Source: Tumebacillus flagellatus (GTDB taxonomy: Bacteria; Bacillota; Bacilli; Tumebacillales; Tumebacillaceae). From it: a stretch of 51,460 bases of DNA. Positions 40,181 through 47,586 of the stretch are shown piece by piece; the first letter of the stretch is position 1; every line of letters starts with the position of its first letter. The stretch is from the NCBI RefSeq assembly GCF_000714935.1, contig NZ_JMIR01000033.1:1-51460 (forward strand). The letters are read 5' to 3'. Made by a program: the position numbers and the translations under genes. The notes below the pieces were generated by a model. That model did no database searches. It saw only the letters and a program-made list of their open reading frames with translations, and was not told the DNA's origin.

Positions 40181-41122
40181 GTGAAAAAAATCGTCACGTT
40201 TTTAGCTGTATCTGCGCTAGTTACCGTATGTACTACAGCGCATGCAACAGAGGGAACAAAGGGGAGTGAGATTGTTAACGATTTGTTACAAGATGGACTC
40301 TCCTTGGATGATGCAAAGTATTACGCTGAACTTGACGGTCTAGTAAAGCAACTTAGCAACGACAATAAAGTTGTAAGTTTCAATGGTGTAGAAGAGGTTT
40401 CGGATGATTACGCAAGAACTCATCCTCAAGAGATGCGCAAACGGGTTTTGAAATTGGACCCGGCTGCCTTAAAAAAGGCTGCGAAGTCGAATGTGAACTT
40501 GATGGAACACGGTCAAACTGATATTCAGAAACAGATCGAAAGTGATCGCAAGAAAAACTCAATCAAACAGTCGTATGAGGTAAAATATCCTGATGGTAGC
40601 AAGGTAACGATGAAGTTCGGAACGGAGAAAGCCGTTGATTCTTCAACTGATAAAGTTGAGACCAATACGCATGTTATTGGGCCATGGAATTCAAGCTCTT
40701 TTATGTTTATGGATCCGGGTGTTACAGCGAGCGGGAATTACAACACTTGGTGTGAGTGGAGTTTTAGCAGTGGAGTCAATTACTCGAAACTGAAGGATAT
40801 TCTAAATTGGAACTACAACAAGACTTCTTCGGTTTCTACGGATACGACGAGGGCTGTATCTGATACTGGCAGTTCAGCTTCCTATGGAGTTGTTCAAATT
40901 GACAACGAGAGCTTATCAAACATTGGGAGTTACAATGCCCAAGGTGTTTGGCAGTATATTCAAGGTTACACCGATGTCCGCTTTAAAGTAACTGCTTCAT
41001 TCTCGGCTAGCTACATGGGACTTGGAGTATCGGGCAATGCTGGAGCTCAGTGGCATCAATATGCAATTAATGAGGTTGATGGGTCGGGGACCCCTGAACA
41101 CTATGCGGCAACTTACCAATAA
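40181..41122 (+). CDS. Secreted protein of unknown family, 313 aa
   Basis: A clear Sec signal peptide (V-K-K-I-V-T-F-L-A-V-S-A-L-V, cut after T-A-H-A near residue 22) directs export. The first 130 mature residues are charged and helical (LQDGLSLDDAKYYAELDGLV, MRKRVLKLDPAALKKAAKS). The last 150 are rich in Ser, Tyr, Trp, Gly and Asn and look beta-structured (WCEWSFSSGVNYSKLKDIL, then FKVTASFSASYMGLGVSGN). I do not recognise the family. GTG 40181 has GAGGG upstream. Its 3' end overlaps the protease gene by 20 bases, suggesting the two act together; it may be the protease's substrate, with the helical N-terminal half acting as a propeptide. AT-rich codon use differs sharply from the flanking transporter genes. 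Confidence 0.7.
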   Translation: MKKIVTFLAVSALVTVCTTAHATEGTKGSEIVNDLLQDGLSLDDAKYYAELDGLVKQLSNDNKVVSFNGVEEVSDDYARTHPQEMRKRVLKLDPAALKKAAKSNVNLMEHGQTDIQKQIESDRKKNSIKQSYEVKYPDGSKVTMKFGTEKAVDSSTDKVETNTHVIGPWNSSSFMFMDPGVTASGNYNTWCEWSFSSGVNYSKLKDILNWNYNKTSSVSTDTTRAVSDTGSSASYGVVQIDNESLSNIGSYNAQGVWQYIQGYTDVRFKVTASFSASYMGLGVSGNAGAQWHQYAINEVDGSGTPEHYAATYQ

Positions 41123-42083
41123 AAAAAAGTGGGGATTCATAATCCCCATTTTTTTGCTTTCTGCTAGTTGTTGTATATATGCGTGGGGGGAGGTTACAGA
41201 AAATAGCTCTTTTTATTTCCATACGATAACAGAAAATAAATGGGCCTTGGAAATGATTGGTGCAGATAAGATAAGAGTCTCTGTAGGTCAAAATAATCTG
41301 TATCATGTAAAAGTAGGTATCTTGGATACGGGAATTGCTGGGGAATATGATAATTTGAATTTGAAAAGAGTGGGAGGAAATAAAGATAACGGGCTCCATA
41401 CGGAGTATCATGGTGTAACAATTGCGGGAATTATAGGTGCGAAGCGAACGCAAGATCTTGACTATCAAGGGTTGTTGCCTGGGATTTCGTTGTACACATA
41501 TAACGTATCTAACGAAAGTCTTGATAACAAACAACTCGCAAACGGAATAAAGGCTTTTTTACAAAATGGTGTGGATGTTCTCAATATTAGCTTAGGTGGG
41601 TTTAAGGCAGATGAAGAGGTATTGATTAATTTGAAGAAGGTAATTGCAAATGGAACAGTTGTAGTTGCCTCTTCGGGCAATAGCGGTACTAGCGATTATA
41701 ATTACCCAGCGTCTTATTCCTTACCTGGATTACTATCAGTAGGATCTCTTGATAAAAATAACAATATCCTTCCGTTTACTACTGTAAATGATAAAGTCGA
41801 TCTCTATGTCCCTGGACAAGATATATATTCATTGATGGTTTTGGGTAGTAAGGTTAGCTGCATGCCATATTCAGGAACATCTGTTTCTGTACCTTATGTA
41901 ACATCTGTGGTGGCTATGATACGAGCGTTAGAACCTTCAATGAGCCCCAAGGATATTAAGCGTATTTTAATTGAAAATTCAGATCATCGTACCGTTTACT
42001 GGAAAAATCAAAAAAGGACGGTTAGAGTGATGAATGTTGAAAAGGTGCTTACTGCTATGGGTGTTGAAATCAATAAAAAATAA
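41103..42083 (+). CDS. Exported subtilisin-like serine protease (S8), 326 aa
   Basis: The catalytic triad is complete: Asp75 in VGILDTGIAG, His103 in EYHGVTIAGIIG and Ser260 in YSGTSVSVPYV, with the oxyanion Asn193 in VVASSGNSGT. The usual HGTHVAG around the His is changed to HGVTIAG. The N-terminus K-K-K-W-G-F-I-I-P-I-F-L-L-S-A-S-C-C is a signal or anchor segment. There is no obvious I9 propeptide of normal size, since only about 40 residues separate the signal from the catalytic domain. ATG 41103 lies inside the end of the secreted-protein gene. Small cell-surface subtilases in such clusters often process a partner protein. Confidence 0.85.
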   Translation: MRQLTNKKKWGFIIPIFLLSASCCIYAWGEVTENSSFYFHTITENKWALEMIGADKIRVSVGQNNLYHVKVGILDTGIAGEYDNLNLKRVGGNKDNGLHTEYHGVTIAGIIGAKRTQDLDYQGLLPGISLYTYNVSNESLDNKQLANGIKAFLQNGVDVLNISLGGFKADEEVLINLKKVIANGTVVVASSGNSGTSDYNYPASYSLPGLLSVGSLDKNNNILPFTTVNDKVDLYVPGQDIYSLMVLGSKVSCMPYSGTSVSVPYVTSVVAMIRALEPSMSPKDIKRILIENSDHRTVYWKNQKRTVRVMNVEKVLTAMGVEINKK

Positions 42084-42096
42084 AGGGGTTTTCGAT

Positions 42097-42693
42097 ATGT
42101 ATAAAATAATGTTTGTTGTTTTGGGGGCTGCTTTTTTGTTGGGGGGGTGCACAAATTCTAAAACAGCAGATGACTCACCTCAAAAAATCGCAATGAACCA
42201 GCAAGACAATGATTCAGGTATGGAAGAAAAGCTTTTTCAAGCAGTCAAAATCAAAGTGAATGAGAAGTATCAATTTGCTCAAGATCTCAAGATTACTGAT
42301 GTTTTGATTGAAGGGAATTCCGGATTTGCTAATTTAGTCTTCGATTTAGATCATGTTATGTATGAAGGGTGCGTTTATGCATATCAAGAAAATTCCGAGT
42401 GGAAAGTTGATAACTTTGACTTAACGCCTATAGATTCGAAAAGTCATTTTACAATCCATCAGGTCAGCGGGGGATTACATGACAATCCGCAACAAACCTA
42501 TCTTATTTCGGCGGGTTACCTTAATGATGAAAGGATCAGCGAAATTCATTTGGATTATTCTCAAACAGGTTTGATGATCATCAAGGTAGGTGCACATCAA
42601 AAAACATATTTTGATACGAAACAGGGTGTCACTCAAGGTAGTCTTGAAGTGAAAGGATATGATGAAAAGGGCAACGAAATCATTCGAGAGTAG
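42097..42693 (+). CDS. Lipoprotein of unknown function, 198 aa
   Basis: The N-terminus Y-K-I-M-F-V-V-L-G-A-A-F-L-L ends in the lipobox L-L-G-G-C near residue 19, so the protein is tethered to the outer face of the membrane. The mature part is acidic and polar, with beta-strand pattern (GFANLVFDLDHVMYEGCVYA, YLINAGYLN-like segments, then IHLDYSQTGLMIIKVGAHQK). No family is recognised. It starts 13 bases after the protease stop behind AAAGGGG and is the last gene of the AT-rich cassette. It could be the immunity or anchoring partner of the secreted protein and protease; that is speculation. Confidence 0.7.
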   Translation: MYKIMFVVLGAAFLLGGCTNSKTADDSPQKIAMNQQDNDSGMEEKLFQAVKIKVNEKYQFAQDLKITDVLIEGNSGFANLVFDLDHVMYEGCVYAYQENSEWKVDNFDLTPIDSKSHFTIHQVSGGLHDNPQQTYLISAGYLNDERISEIHLDYSQTGLMIIKVGAHQKTYFDTKQGVTQGSLEVKGYDEKGNEIIRE

Positions 42694-42704
42694 CACCACC
42701 AACT

Positions 42705-42893
42705 AACTCGGTGTATCAAGCACTTTGAAACAGTACTCGCAAACACCAATCGGCGGCGGGGGAGTAGCGATTGGAGACAACTTTTTTGTTGCTACAACCA
42801 TCCGACATCAGAGGGATTTTTGAAACTGGTTCAAGAGACGGAGGAGTTTTTGTCGGAAGAACATAAAAGTTGGGAGACCAGAAGGAAGAGCTG
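42705..42893 (+). pseudogene. Possible decayed coding remnant at the right edge of the cassette
   Basis: The plus strand reads L-G-V-S-S-T-L-K-Q-Y-S-Q-T-P-I-G-G-G-G-V, then AIGDNFFVATTIRHQRDF and a stop. If one T is added in the T-run near 42,822, the frame continues as K-L-V-Q-E-T-E-E-F-L-S-E-E-H-K-S-W-E-T-R to a TGA at about 42,892. The peptide looks protein-like but I cannot assign it. It may be the tail of a gene lost during insertion of the cassette. Confidence 0.3.
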
Positions 42894-42988
42894 ATAACCA
42901 GCACTTGAATTGGGCATCGTAATTCATTAGACTGAAAGGAACTCGATTCCAGACGGTCGAAAATCCCCTTGCAAGAGGTTCTCTTTTT

Positions 42989-43786
42989 ATGAAAAAAATA
43001 CTCCACTACGCCCGGCTTCTCTCGACCATGATCCGTCTCGCGATCTCCGAGGAGATGGAGTACCGCTCCAACTTCTTCGCCAACGTCTTGAGCACCGTCT
43101 CCGGGCTGTTGGTGTCGCTGCTCACGTTGAAAGTTTTTTTCAACCAGACGCAAGCGATCGGCGGTTGGAGCTTCGAACAAGTGCTCGTGTTGCTCGGCAT
43201 CTTCAACGCGCTCGACGGCATCGTGCAGATGGTGCTGCGCCCGAACATCGGGCGGATCGTCCAACACATTCGCAAAGGCACGCTTGACCTGATCCTCACC
43301 AAGCCGGTTGACGCGCAGTTTTACGTGTCATTCCGGCACATCCTCTTCTGGCCGATCACCGACGTCCTGATGGGGCTCGGGCTCGTCGTCTACGCGGTTC
43401 TGCAGATGAACATCGCGATCACCGCGATGAACCTGCTCTGGTTCCTGCTGATGTTCTTGGCGGCGCTCGTCACGCTTTACGGTATCTGGATGGTGCTGAT
43501 GACGATGTCGTTCTGGTTCGTGAAGGTGGAGAACTTGACGTTCCTGTTTACGTCGCTGTTTGAAACAGCTCGGTTCCCCGTCCAAGTGTACAAGGGCATC
43601 TTGCGGGCGCTGTTGACGTACGTGTTTCCTGTTGCGGTTCTGACCACGTTCCCGTCGGCGGCGTTGATCGGGAAGCTGAACGGGACGGACGCCGTGATCT
43701 CGTTTGTCATCGCCGTGCTGATGGTCGTGTTCGCCCGCTGGTTTTGGAAGCAGGCGCTGCGCAACTACACCAGCGCCTCCAGCTAG
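42989..43786 (+). CDS. ABC-2 family permease 2 (DUF990-like), 265 aa
   Basis: About six membrane segments and the family pattern (MEYRSNFFANVLSTVSGLLV, HIRKGTLDLILTKPVDAQFY, a long central hydrophobic block and a C-terminal WFWKQALRNYTSASS). It is the natural partner of permease 1 at 39,174, since these exporters have one ATPase and two DUF990-type permeases in a row. Its codon use returns to the GC-rich core style. Only a weak AAGAGG-type ribosome site is visible 8-12 bases upstream. The cassette and its terminators separate it from its former promoter, so its expression may now depend on the cassette or be reduced. Confidence 0.85.
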   Translation: MKKILHYARLLSTMIRLAISEEMEYRSNFFANVLSTVSGLLVSLLTLKVFFNQTQAIGGWSFEQVLVLLGIFNALDGIVQMVLRPNIGRIVQHIRKGTLDLILTKPVDAQFYVSFRHILFWPITDVLMGLGLVVYAVLQMNIAITAMNLLWFLLMFLAALVTLYGIWMVLMTMSFWFVKVENLTFLFTSLFETARFPVQVYKGILRALLTYVFPVAVLTTFPSAALIGKLNGTDAVISFVIAVLMVVFARWFWKQALRNYTSASS

Positions 43787-43816
43787 ACAGTCTTTTTCCG
43801 CAATTCCGTGAAACGA

Positions 43817-43848
43817 AGTGAGGCCCCTAAACGGAGCCTCACTTTTTT
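43817..43848 (+). terminator. Terminator of permease 2
   Basis: AGTGAGGC pairs with GCCTCACT around CCCTAAACGGA, followed by T6. Confidence 0.8.
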
Positions 43849-43883
43849 ATTCTGTGCTATACTAATTACACGGTACATACCGA

Positions 43884-43918
43884 CACAACAAAGCCAGGGA
43901 GTCAGTCCGACTCCCTGG
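43884..43918 (-). terminator. Terminator overlapping the end of the LysM-3D gene
   Basis: CCAGGGAGTC pairs perfectly with GACTCCCTGG and is followed on the minus strand by CTTTGTTGTG. The 5' arm contains the last codons of the gene, so the ribosome at the stop codon would cover the hairpin. Confidence 0.7.
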
Positions 43919-44687
43919 GCCCTTCTTCTATGATATAAACATTGGCTTGCTTCACTCCAAATTCGCGGGCCATCTGATCGTCGTTGAAAAAAACGTCGAT
44001 GTGCGGCCCCTTTACCGCGCCTCCGGTGTCCTCTGCATAACGGGGTCCGATGCCGGAGATGTACACCAGACTGTGCAGGGGAATCAACTCGGGATCTACG
44101 GCAACGGTCAGCCCTTCTTTGGCGGCAGAACCGCTGGCAGTGATGCCGTACCCCCGGTCCCCCGGATGCTTGCCGGTCGATTCATAGGAGCTCGTGTAGG
44201 CCGTCAGCTTGCAGGCGATCTTGCGTTTGTAGCCGAGCGGCTCACCGCCGCTGGACATCGTCACTTTGGCGGCGATGTCGCCAAGCTCTTCCCGCGTTTT
44301 GGTATGCTGCACCGTGTTGAGCGGAACTTTCAGCGTGTCGCCGATCTTGAGGTTGTCGGGGTTCACCTCAGGATTGTGCTGCAAGATATGCTCGACTTTG
44401 GTGTTGTAACGAGTTGCAAGTTCGAACAGCGTATCGCCTTGTTCAATCGTATGACGGGCCATCTGCGGCTCGTCGCGGCGAATCGGTGCCGGAATCACCG
44501 AGGCCGTTGCCGACGGGGCTTGCGCGTGAAGCACTTTCAGGGCAGGAAAGGCTCTCGAACTCGAATGCAACTCCAGAGGTTTCACCGCGATGTGCGTAAG
44601 CGGTTGCGCCTCGCTGACGTGATGGCCGGCTGTTGACCAGAGCAGAAGTGTCCCCAGCGCGACCATCACCATACTTCGTGGTTGCAT
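43902..44687 (-). CDS. Exported LysM and 3D-domain protein (cell-wall lytic type), 261 aa
   Basis: A signal peptide (residues about 1-27, SMVMVALGTLLLWSTAGHHV) is followed by a linker and one LysM repeat at residues 78-122 (HTIEQGDTLFELATRYNTKV, then NPDNLKIGDTLKVP) that binds peptidoglycan. The C-terminal 3D domain (about 165-255) has the three conserved aspartates: CKLTAYTSSYESTG, AVDPELIPLHSLVYISG and EDTGGAVKGPHIDVFF. The arrangement matches YocH/YorM-type muralytic enzymes with an MltA/RlpA-like double-psi barrel. A terminator overlaps its end. It is a single gene upstream of, and divergent from, the PLP enzyme gene. Confidence 0.88.
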   Translation of the reverse strand: MQPRSMVMVALGTLLLWSTAGHHVSEAQPLTHIAVKPLELHSSSRAFPALKVLHAQAPSATASVIPAPIRRDEPQMARHTIEQGDTLFELATRYNTKVEHILQHNPEVNPDNLKIGDTLKVPLNTVQHTKTREELGDIAAKVTMSSGGEPLGYKRKIACKLTAYTSSYESTGKHPGDRGYGITASGSAAKEGLTVAVDPELIPLHSLVYISGIGPRYAEDTGGAVKGPHIDVFFNDDQMAREFGVKQANVYIIEEGPRESD

Positions 44688-44847
44688 GGCAGATCGTCAC
44701 TCCTCGAAGCGTCATGTAAGAATCTTAACAAACAGTCTTACTGTGCCCGAGGCGCTGTCAGGCTATGCACAAAGTTGAGGGGCAGACTGAGAATGCCCCG
44801 CGTACGTTAAACTATTTCCGAGGAAATACAGAGAGGGAGTTGTTCCG

Positions 44848-46032
44848 ATGAGTAAACACGATTTCAACAAACTGGGATACAGCACGCGCATCGTGCACGC
44901 CGGCCACAAAGTCGACCCGAGCACCGGTTCGCACAACATGCCGATCTACCAAACTTCGACGTTCGTGTTTGAAGACGCCGATCAGGGCGCCGCGCGTTTT
45001 GGCGGCACCGATCCGGGCTACAAATACAGCCGTCTCGGCAACCCGAACACCGACGCGCTCGCAGAAAAAGTCGCGGCGCTCGAAAACGCCGAGATGGGCC
45101 TGTGCTTTGGTTCCGGCATGGCGGCGATCTCGACCGTGATGTTCCATCTGTTGCAAAGCGGCGACCACATCGTCGCGGCCGATGCGCTGTACGGCGCGAC
45201 CTTTGCACTTTTTGACAAGACGTTCAAAAAGTACGGCGTGGAAACGTCTTGGGTGGACACCTCCGACGTGGAGAAGGTGAAAGCCGCGATTCAACCGAAC
45301 ACCAAAGTGATCTACTTGGAAACGCCGGCGAACCCGACGATGAAGATGGCGGACATCCAAGCGATTTCCGAGTTGACCAAGGGCACCGACATCAAAGTCG
45401 TCGTCGACAACACCTTCATGTCGCCGTACTTCCAACGCCCGATCGACCTCGGCGCGCATGTGTCGATCCACTCCGCAACCAAGTATCTGGGCGGACACGG
45501 AGATGTCGTCGGCGGGATTGCCGTCGGCTATGCGGACATCATGAAGCCGCTGTTCGGCACGCTCAAGGAACACGGCCCGATCATGGGACCGTTCGACGCG
45601 TTCTTGCTCAACCGCGGGATTTCCACGCTCGCCGTGCGCATGGAACAGCATAACAAAAACGCCCTCGCCGTCGCCAAGTTCCTCGAAAACCATCCGGAAG
45701 TGGTCGAAGTCTACTATCCGGGTCTGGAATCGCACCCGCAGCATGATCTGGCGCGCAAGCAGATGAGCGGGTTTGGCGGCACGATGTCGTTTGTCGTCAA
45801 GTCGTTTGAGAAAGGCAAGTCGGTGATGAACAACGTGAAACTCGCCCATCTGGCGGTGTCGCTTGGCGACGTGCACACGCTGATCCAGCACCCCGCTTCG
45901 ATGACGCATGCGATCATGCCGAAACCGGAGCGGGAAGCGGCGGGTGTCACCGACGGTTTGATCCGCCTCTCCGTGGGGATCGAGAACGTGGAAGACATCA
46001 TTGCGGACTTGGATCAAGCGCTGCGGGCATAG
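44848..46032 (+). CDS. Methionine gamma-lyase / Cys-Met metabolism PLP enzyme, 394 aa
   Basis: A fold-type I PLP enzyme of the trans-sulfuration family. The signature is complete: Y-K-Y-S-R-L-G-N-P-N-T, then LCFGSGMAAISTV, LYGATFALFDKTFKKYGVE, ETPANPTMKMADI, and the cofactor lysine in SIHSATKYLGGHGDVVGG near residue 212. The family Arg is in the C-terminal IRLSVGIENVEDIIADLDQA. Length and the Tyr-rich N-terminus fit methionine gamma-lyase, which converts methionine to methanethiol, 2-oxobutyrate and ammonia; a cystathionine gamma-lyase/synthase function cannot be ruled out. No S-box riboswitch is seen upstream. Its 2-oxobutyrate product could feed a 2-oxoacid oxidoreductase such as the one encoded downstream. 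Confidence 0.85.
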   Translation: MSKHDFNKLGYSTRIVHAGHKVDPSTGSHNMPIYQTSTFVFEDADQGAARFGGTDPGYKYSRLGNPNTDALAEKVAALENAEMGLCFGSGMAAISTVMFHLLQSGDHIVAADALYGATFALFDKTFKKYGVETSWVDTSDVEKVKAAIQPNTKVIYLETPANPTMKMADIQAISELTKGTDIKVVVDNTFMSPYFQRPIDLGAHVSIHSATKYLGGHGDVVGGIAVGYADIMKPLFGTLKEHGPIMGPFDAFLLNRGISTLAVRMEQHNKNALAVAKFLENHPEVVEVYYPGLESHPQHDLARKQMSGFGGTMSFVVKSFEKGKSVMNNVKLAHLAVSLGDVHTLIQHPASMTHAIMPKPEREAAGVTDGLIRLSVGIENVEDIIADLDQALRA

Positions 46033-46077
46033 ACATTTTTTTCAAAGTGGCATATGATAGGGAATAACAACTGCAAA

Positions 46078-46342
46078 CCGCGATGCGATGAGGAAGAAGA
46101 GTAGCGGCGCAGGTGTGCTTCAGAGAGCCGGCGGGTGGTGCGAGCCGGTGCACGCAGCGTTTGTGAATGGCCTTCCGAGCACTGGACCGAACTTTTCTTA
46201 TCTAGGGAAAAAGTAGGTTTCGGCGGACCGCCCTACCGATACAAGGGGCTAGGTATAGCAGTTGTGTACCGATTGAGCACAAATGAAGGTGGCACCACGG
46301 GTTTTCTCGTCCTTTGACCAGGACGGGGAAGCCCGTTTTTTG
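46078..46342 (+). ncRNA. T-box riboswitch of trpS (tRNA-Trp sensing)
   Basis: Classic features are in order: GATGAGGAAGAAGAGTAG at the 5' end, the stem I distal motif AGAGAGCCGG with GTGGTGCGAGCCGG, a specifier region GTGAATGGCCTTCCGAGC in which TGG (46168-46170) is the likely Trp specifier, the T-box core AATGAAGGTGGCACCACGG at 46282-46300, and a terminator CGGG...CCCG with T6 ending near 46,342. Uncharged tRNA-Trp would bind and favour antitermination. Confidence 0.9.
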
Positions 46343-46389
46343 TTGTCCAAAAACCGAAGGGCTGACCGCAAAAAAAGGAGGTGGGTCGC

Positions 46390-46476
46390 ATGAGCGACGG
46401 CTGGTGGCGTTTTTTCCGAAACGAGAACCGAAATGGAAACGATCAAAACACACATTGGAGGGTTTACGATGACTAA
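46390..46476 (+). CDS. Trp-containing leader peptide overlapping the trpS start, 28 aa
   Basis: Just after the T-box terminator there is a near-perfect ribosome site, AAGGAGGT, seven bases before ATG 46390. The frame encodes M-S-D-G-W-W-R-F-F-R-N-E-N-R-N-G and ends T-H-W-R-V-Y-D-D at TAA 46474, eight bases inside trpS. It has three Trp codons: two in tandem at codons 5-6 and one at codon 23, which lies within the trpS ribosome site (TGGAGGG). A ribosome that stalls at the Trp pair would leave the trpS site free; one that reads through would cover it. This is the logic of the B. subtilis rtpA (anti-TRAP) leader peptide, which also follows a T-box. Too short for usual annotation; function inferred. 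Confidence 0.6.
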   Translation: MSDGWWRFFRNENRNGNDQNTHWRVYDD

Positions 46477-47467
46477 CAAAATTCTGGTATCCGGCATTCG
46501 TTCCACGGGAGAGCTGCACCTCGGCAATTATTACGGGGCGATGATGGACTTGGTGAACTATCAAAACGAGTATGACGCGTACTTTTTTATCGCCGATTTG
46601 CATTCGTTGACGACGCACCCGAACAACCCGGACTTGCGCAAGAACGTGTTGAACGTGGCGGGCAATTACTTGGCGGCGGGGCTTGATCCGGACAAATGCG
46701 CGCTGTACGCCCAATCGTCGATCGCCGCCGAAGTGTCGGAACTGGCGATGTACCTCGGCATGATGATGCCGCTGGGCGAACTGCTCCGCTGCCCGACCTT
46801 CAAGGAAAAAGCCAAAAAACACCCCGACAACGTCAACTACGGTCTCGTCGGCTACCCGGTGTTGATGGCGGCCGACATCCTTATCCATCGCGGCGAATTC
46901 GTGCCGGTCGGCGACGACCAGATGGTGCACCTCGAAATGGCACGCACCATCGTCCGCAAATTCCGCCAAACCTACGGACTCGACCTGTTCCCGGAGCCGC
47001 TGGGCATGACCAAAAACGCTGTGCGCATCCCGTCGCTCACCGGCAACGGCAAGATGAGCAAATCCGATGCCGCGGACACCTACATCTCGATGACCGACCC
47101 GCAAGACCTGATCGAGAAGAAGGTCAAAAAAGCATTCTCCGACCCCGAGCGGGTGTACAAACACCAACCGGGACACCCGACGGCGGAAGGATGCAACATT
47201 TTCCACATGCACACGTACTTCACAGACGAACAGACGCGCGCACAGCTTGAAACACAGTGCTTGAGCGCCGAGATTGGCTGTGTCCAGTGCAAGGCACGCT
47301 TGGCAGAATCTATGAAAGAGATCGTGAATCCGTTCCGCGAACGCAGGGAAAAACTGACTGAACAGTACATTTTGGACGTGCTCACAGATGGTCAAAAACG
47401 CGCCAAAGAATCGGCACAGCGCACGATTGCAGAAGTGCGCAAAGCGGTTGGAATCATTACGGTCTAA
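46469..47467 (+). CDS. trpS: Tryptophanyl-tRNA synthetase, 332 aa
   Basis: This class I aminoacyl-tRNA synthetase attaches tryptophan to tRNA-Trp. The HIGH-like motif is G-E-L-H-L-G-N-Y-Y-G and the KMSKS motif is G-N-G-K-M-S-K-S-D-A near residue 195. The Trp-pocket region (LLRCPTFKEKAKKHPDNVNY and GLVGYPVLMAADIL, with VPVGDDQMVHLEM) is normal, as is the length. GGAGGG stands before ATG 46469; the open frame extends upstream to 46433 but that part belongs to the leader peptide region. Expression is governed by the T-box and probably by the leader peptide. Confidence 0.95.
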   Translation: MTNKILVSGIRSTGELHLGNYYGAMMDLVNYQNEYDAYFFIADLHSLTTHPNNPDLRKNVLNVAGNYLAAGLDPDKCALYAQSSIAAEVSELAMYLGMMMPLGELLRCPTFKEKAKKHPDNVNYGLVGYPVLMAADILIHRGEFVPVGDDQMVHLEMARTIVRKFRQTYGLDLFPEPLGMTKNAVRIPSLTGNGKMSKSDAADTYISMTDPQDLIEKKVKKAFSDPERVYKHQPGHPTAEGCNIFHMHTYFTDEQTRAQLETQCLSAEIGCVQCKARLAESMKEIVNPFRERREKLTEQYILDVLTDGQKRAKESAQRTIAEVRKAVGIITV

Positions 47468-47586
47468 CCAACTCTGGCGAAATTTATGCAGATGCCCTCT
47501 AGATTTTTGTAGAAGAACTGTTACAATGGAGGAGAAGCATCTGTATCATAGGGTATAGGCATTTATTGAAATAGGGGTGAACCATA

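Noticed and set aside
42716-43267. 183-codon minus-strand frame
   Set aside because: It is mostly antisense to permease 2 and lacks a ribosome site; the plus-strand reading of 42705-42893 is more protein-like.
44700-44847. S-box (SAM) riboswitch before the methionine gamma-lyase gene
   Set aside because: No AGAGGTGGAGGGA-type core or following terminator could be found.
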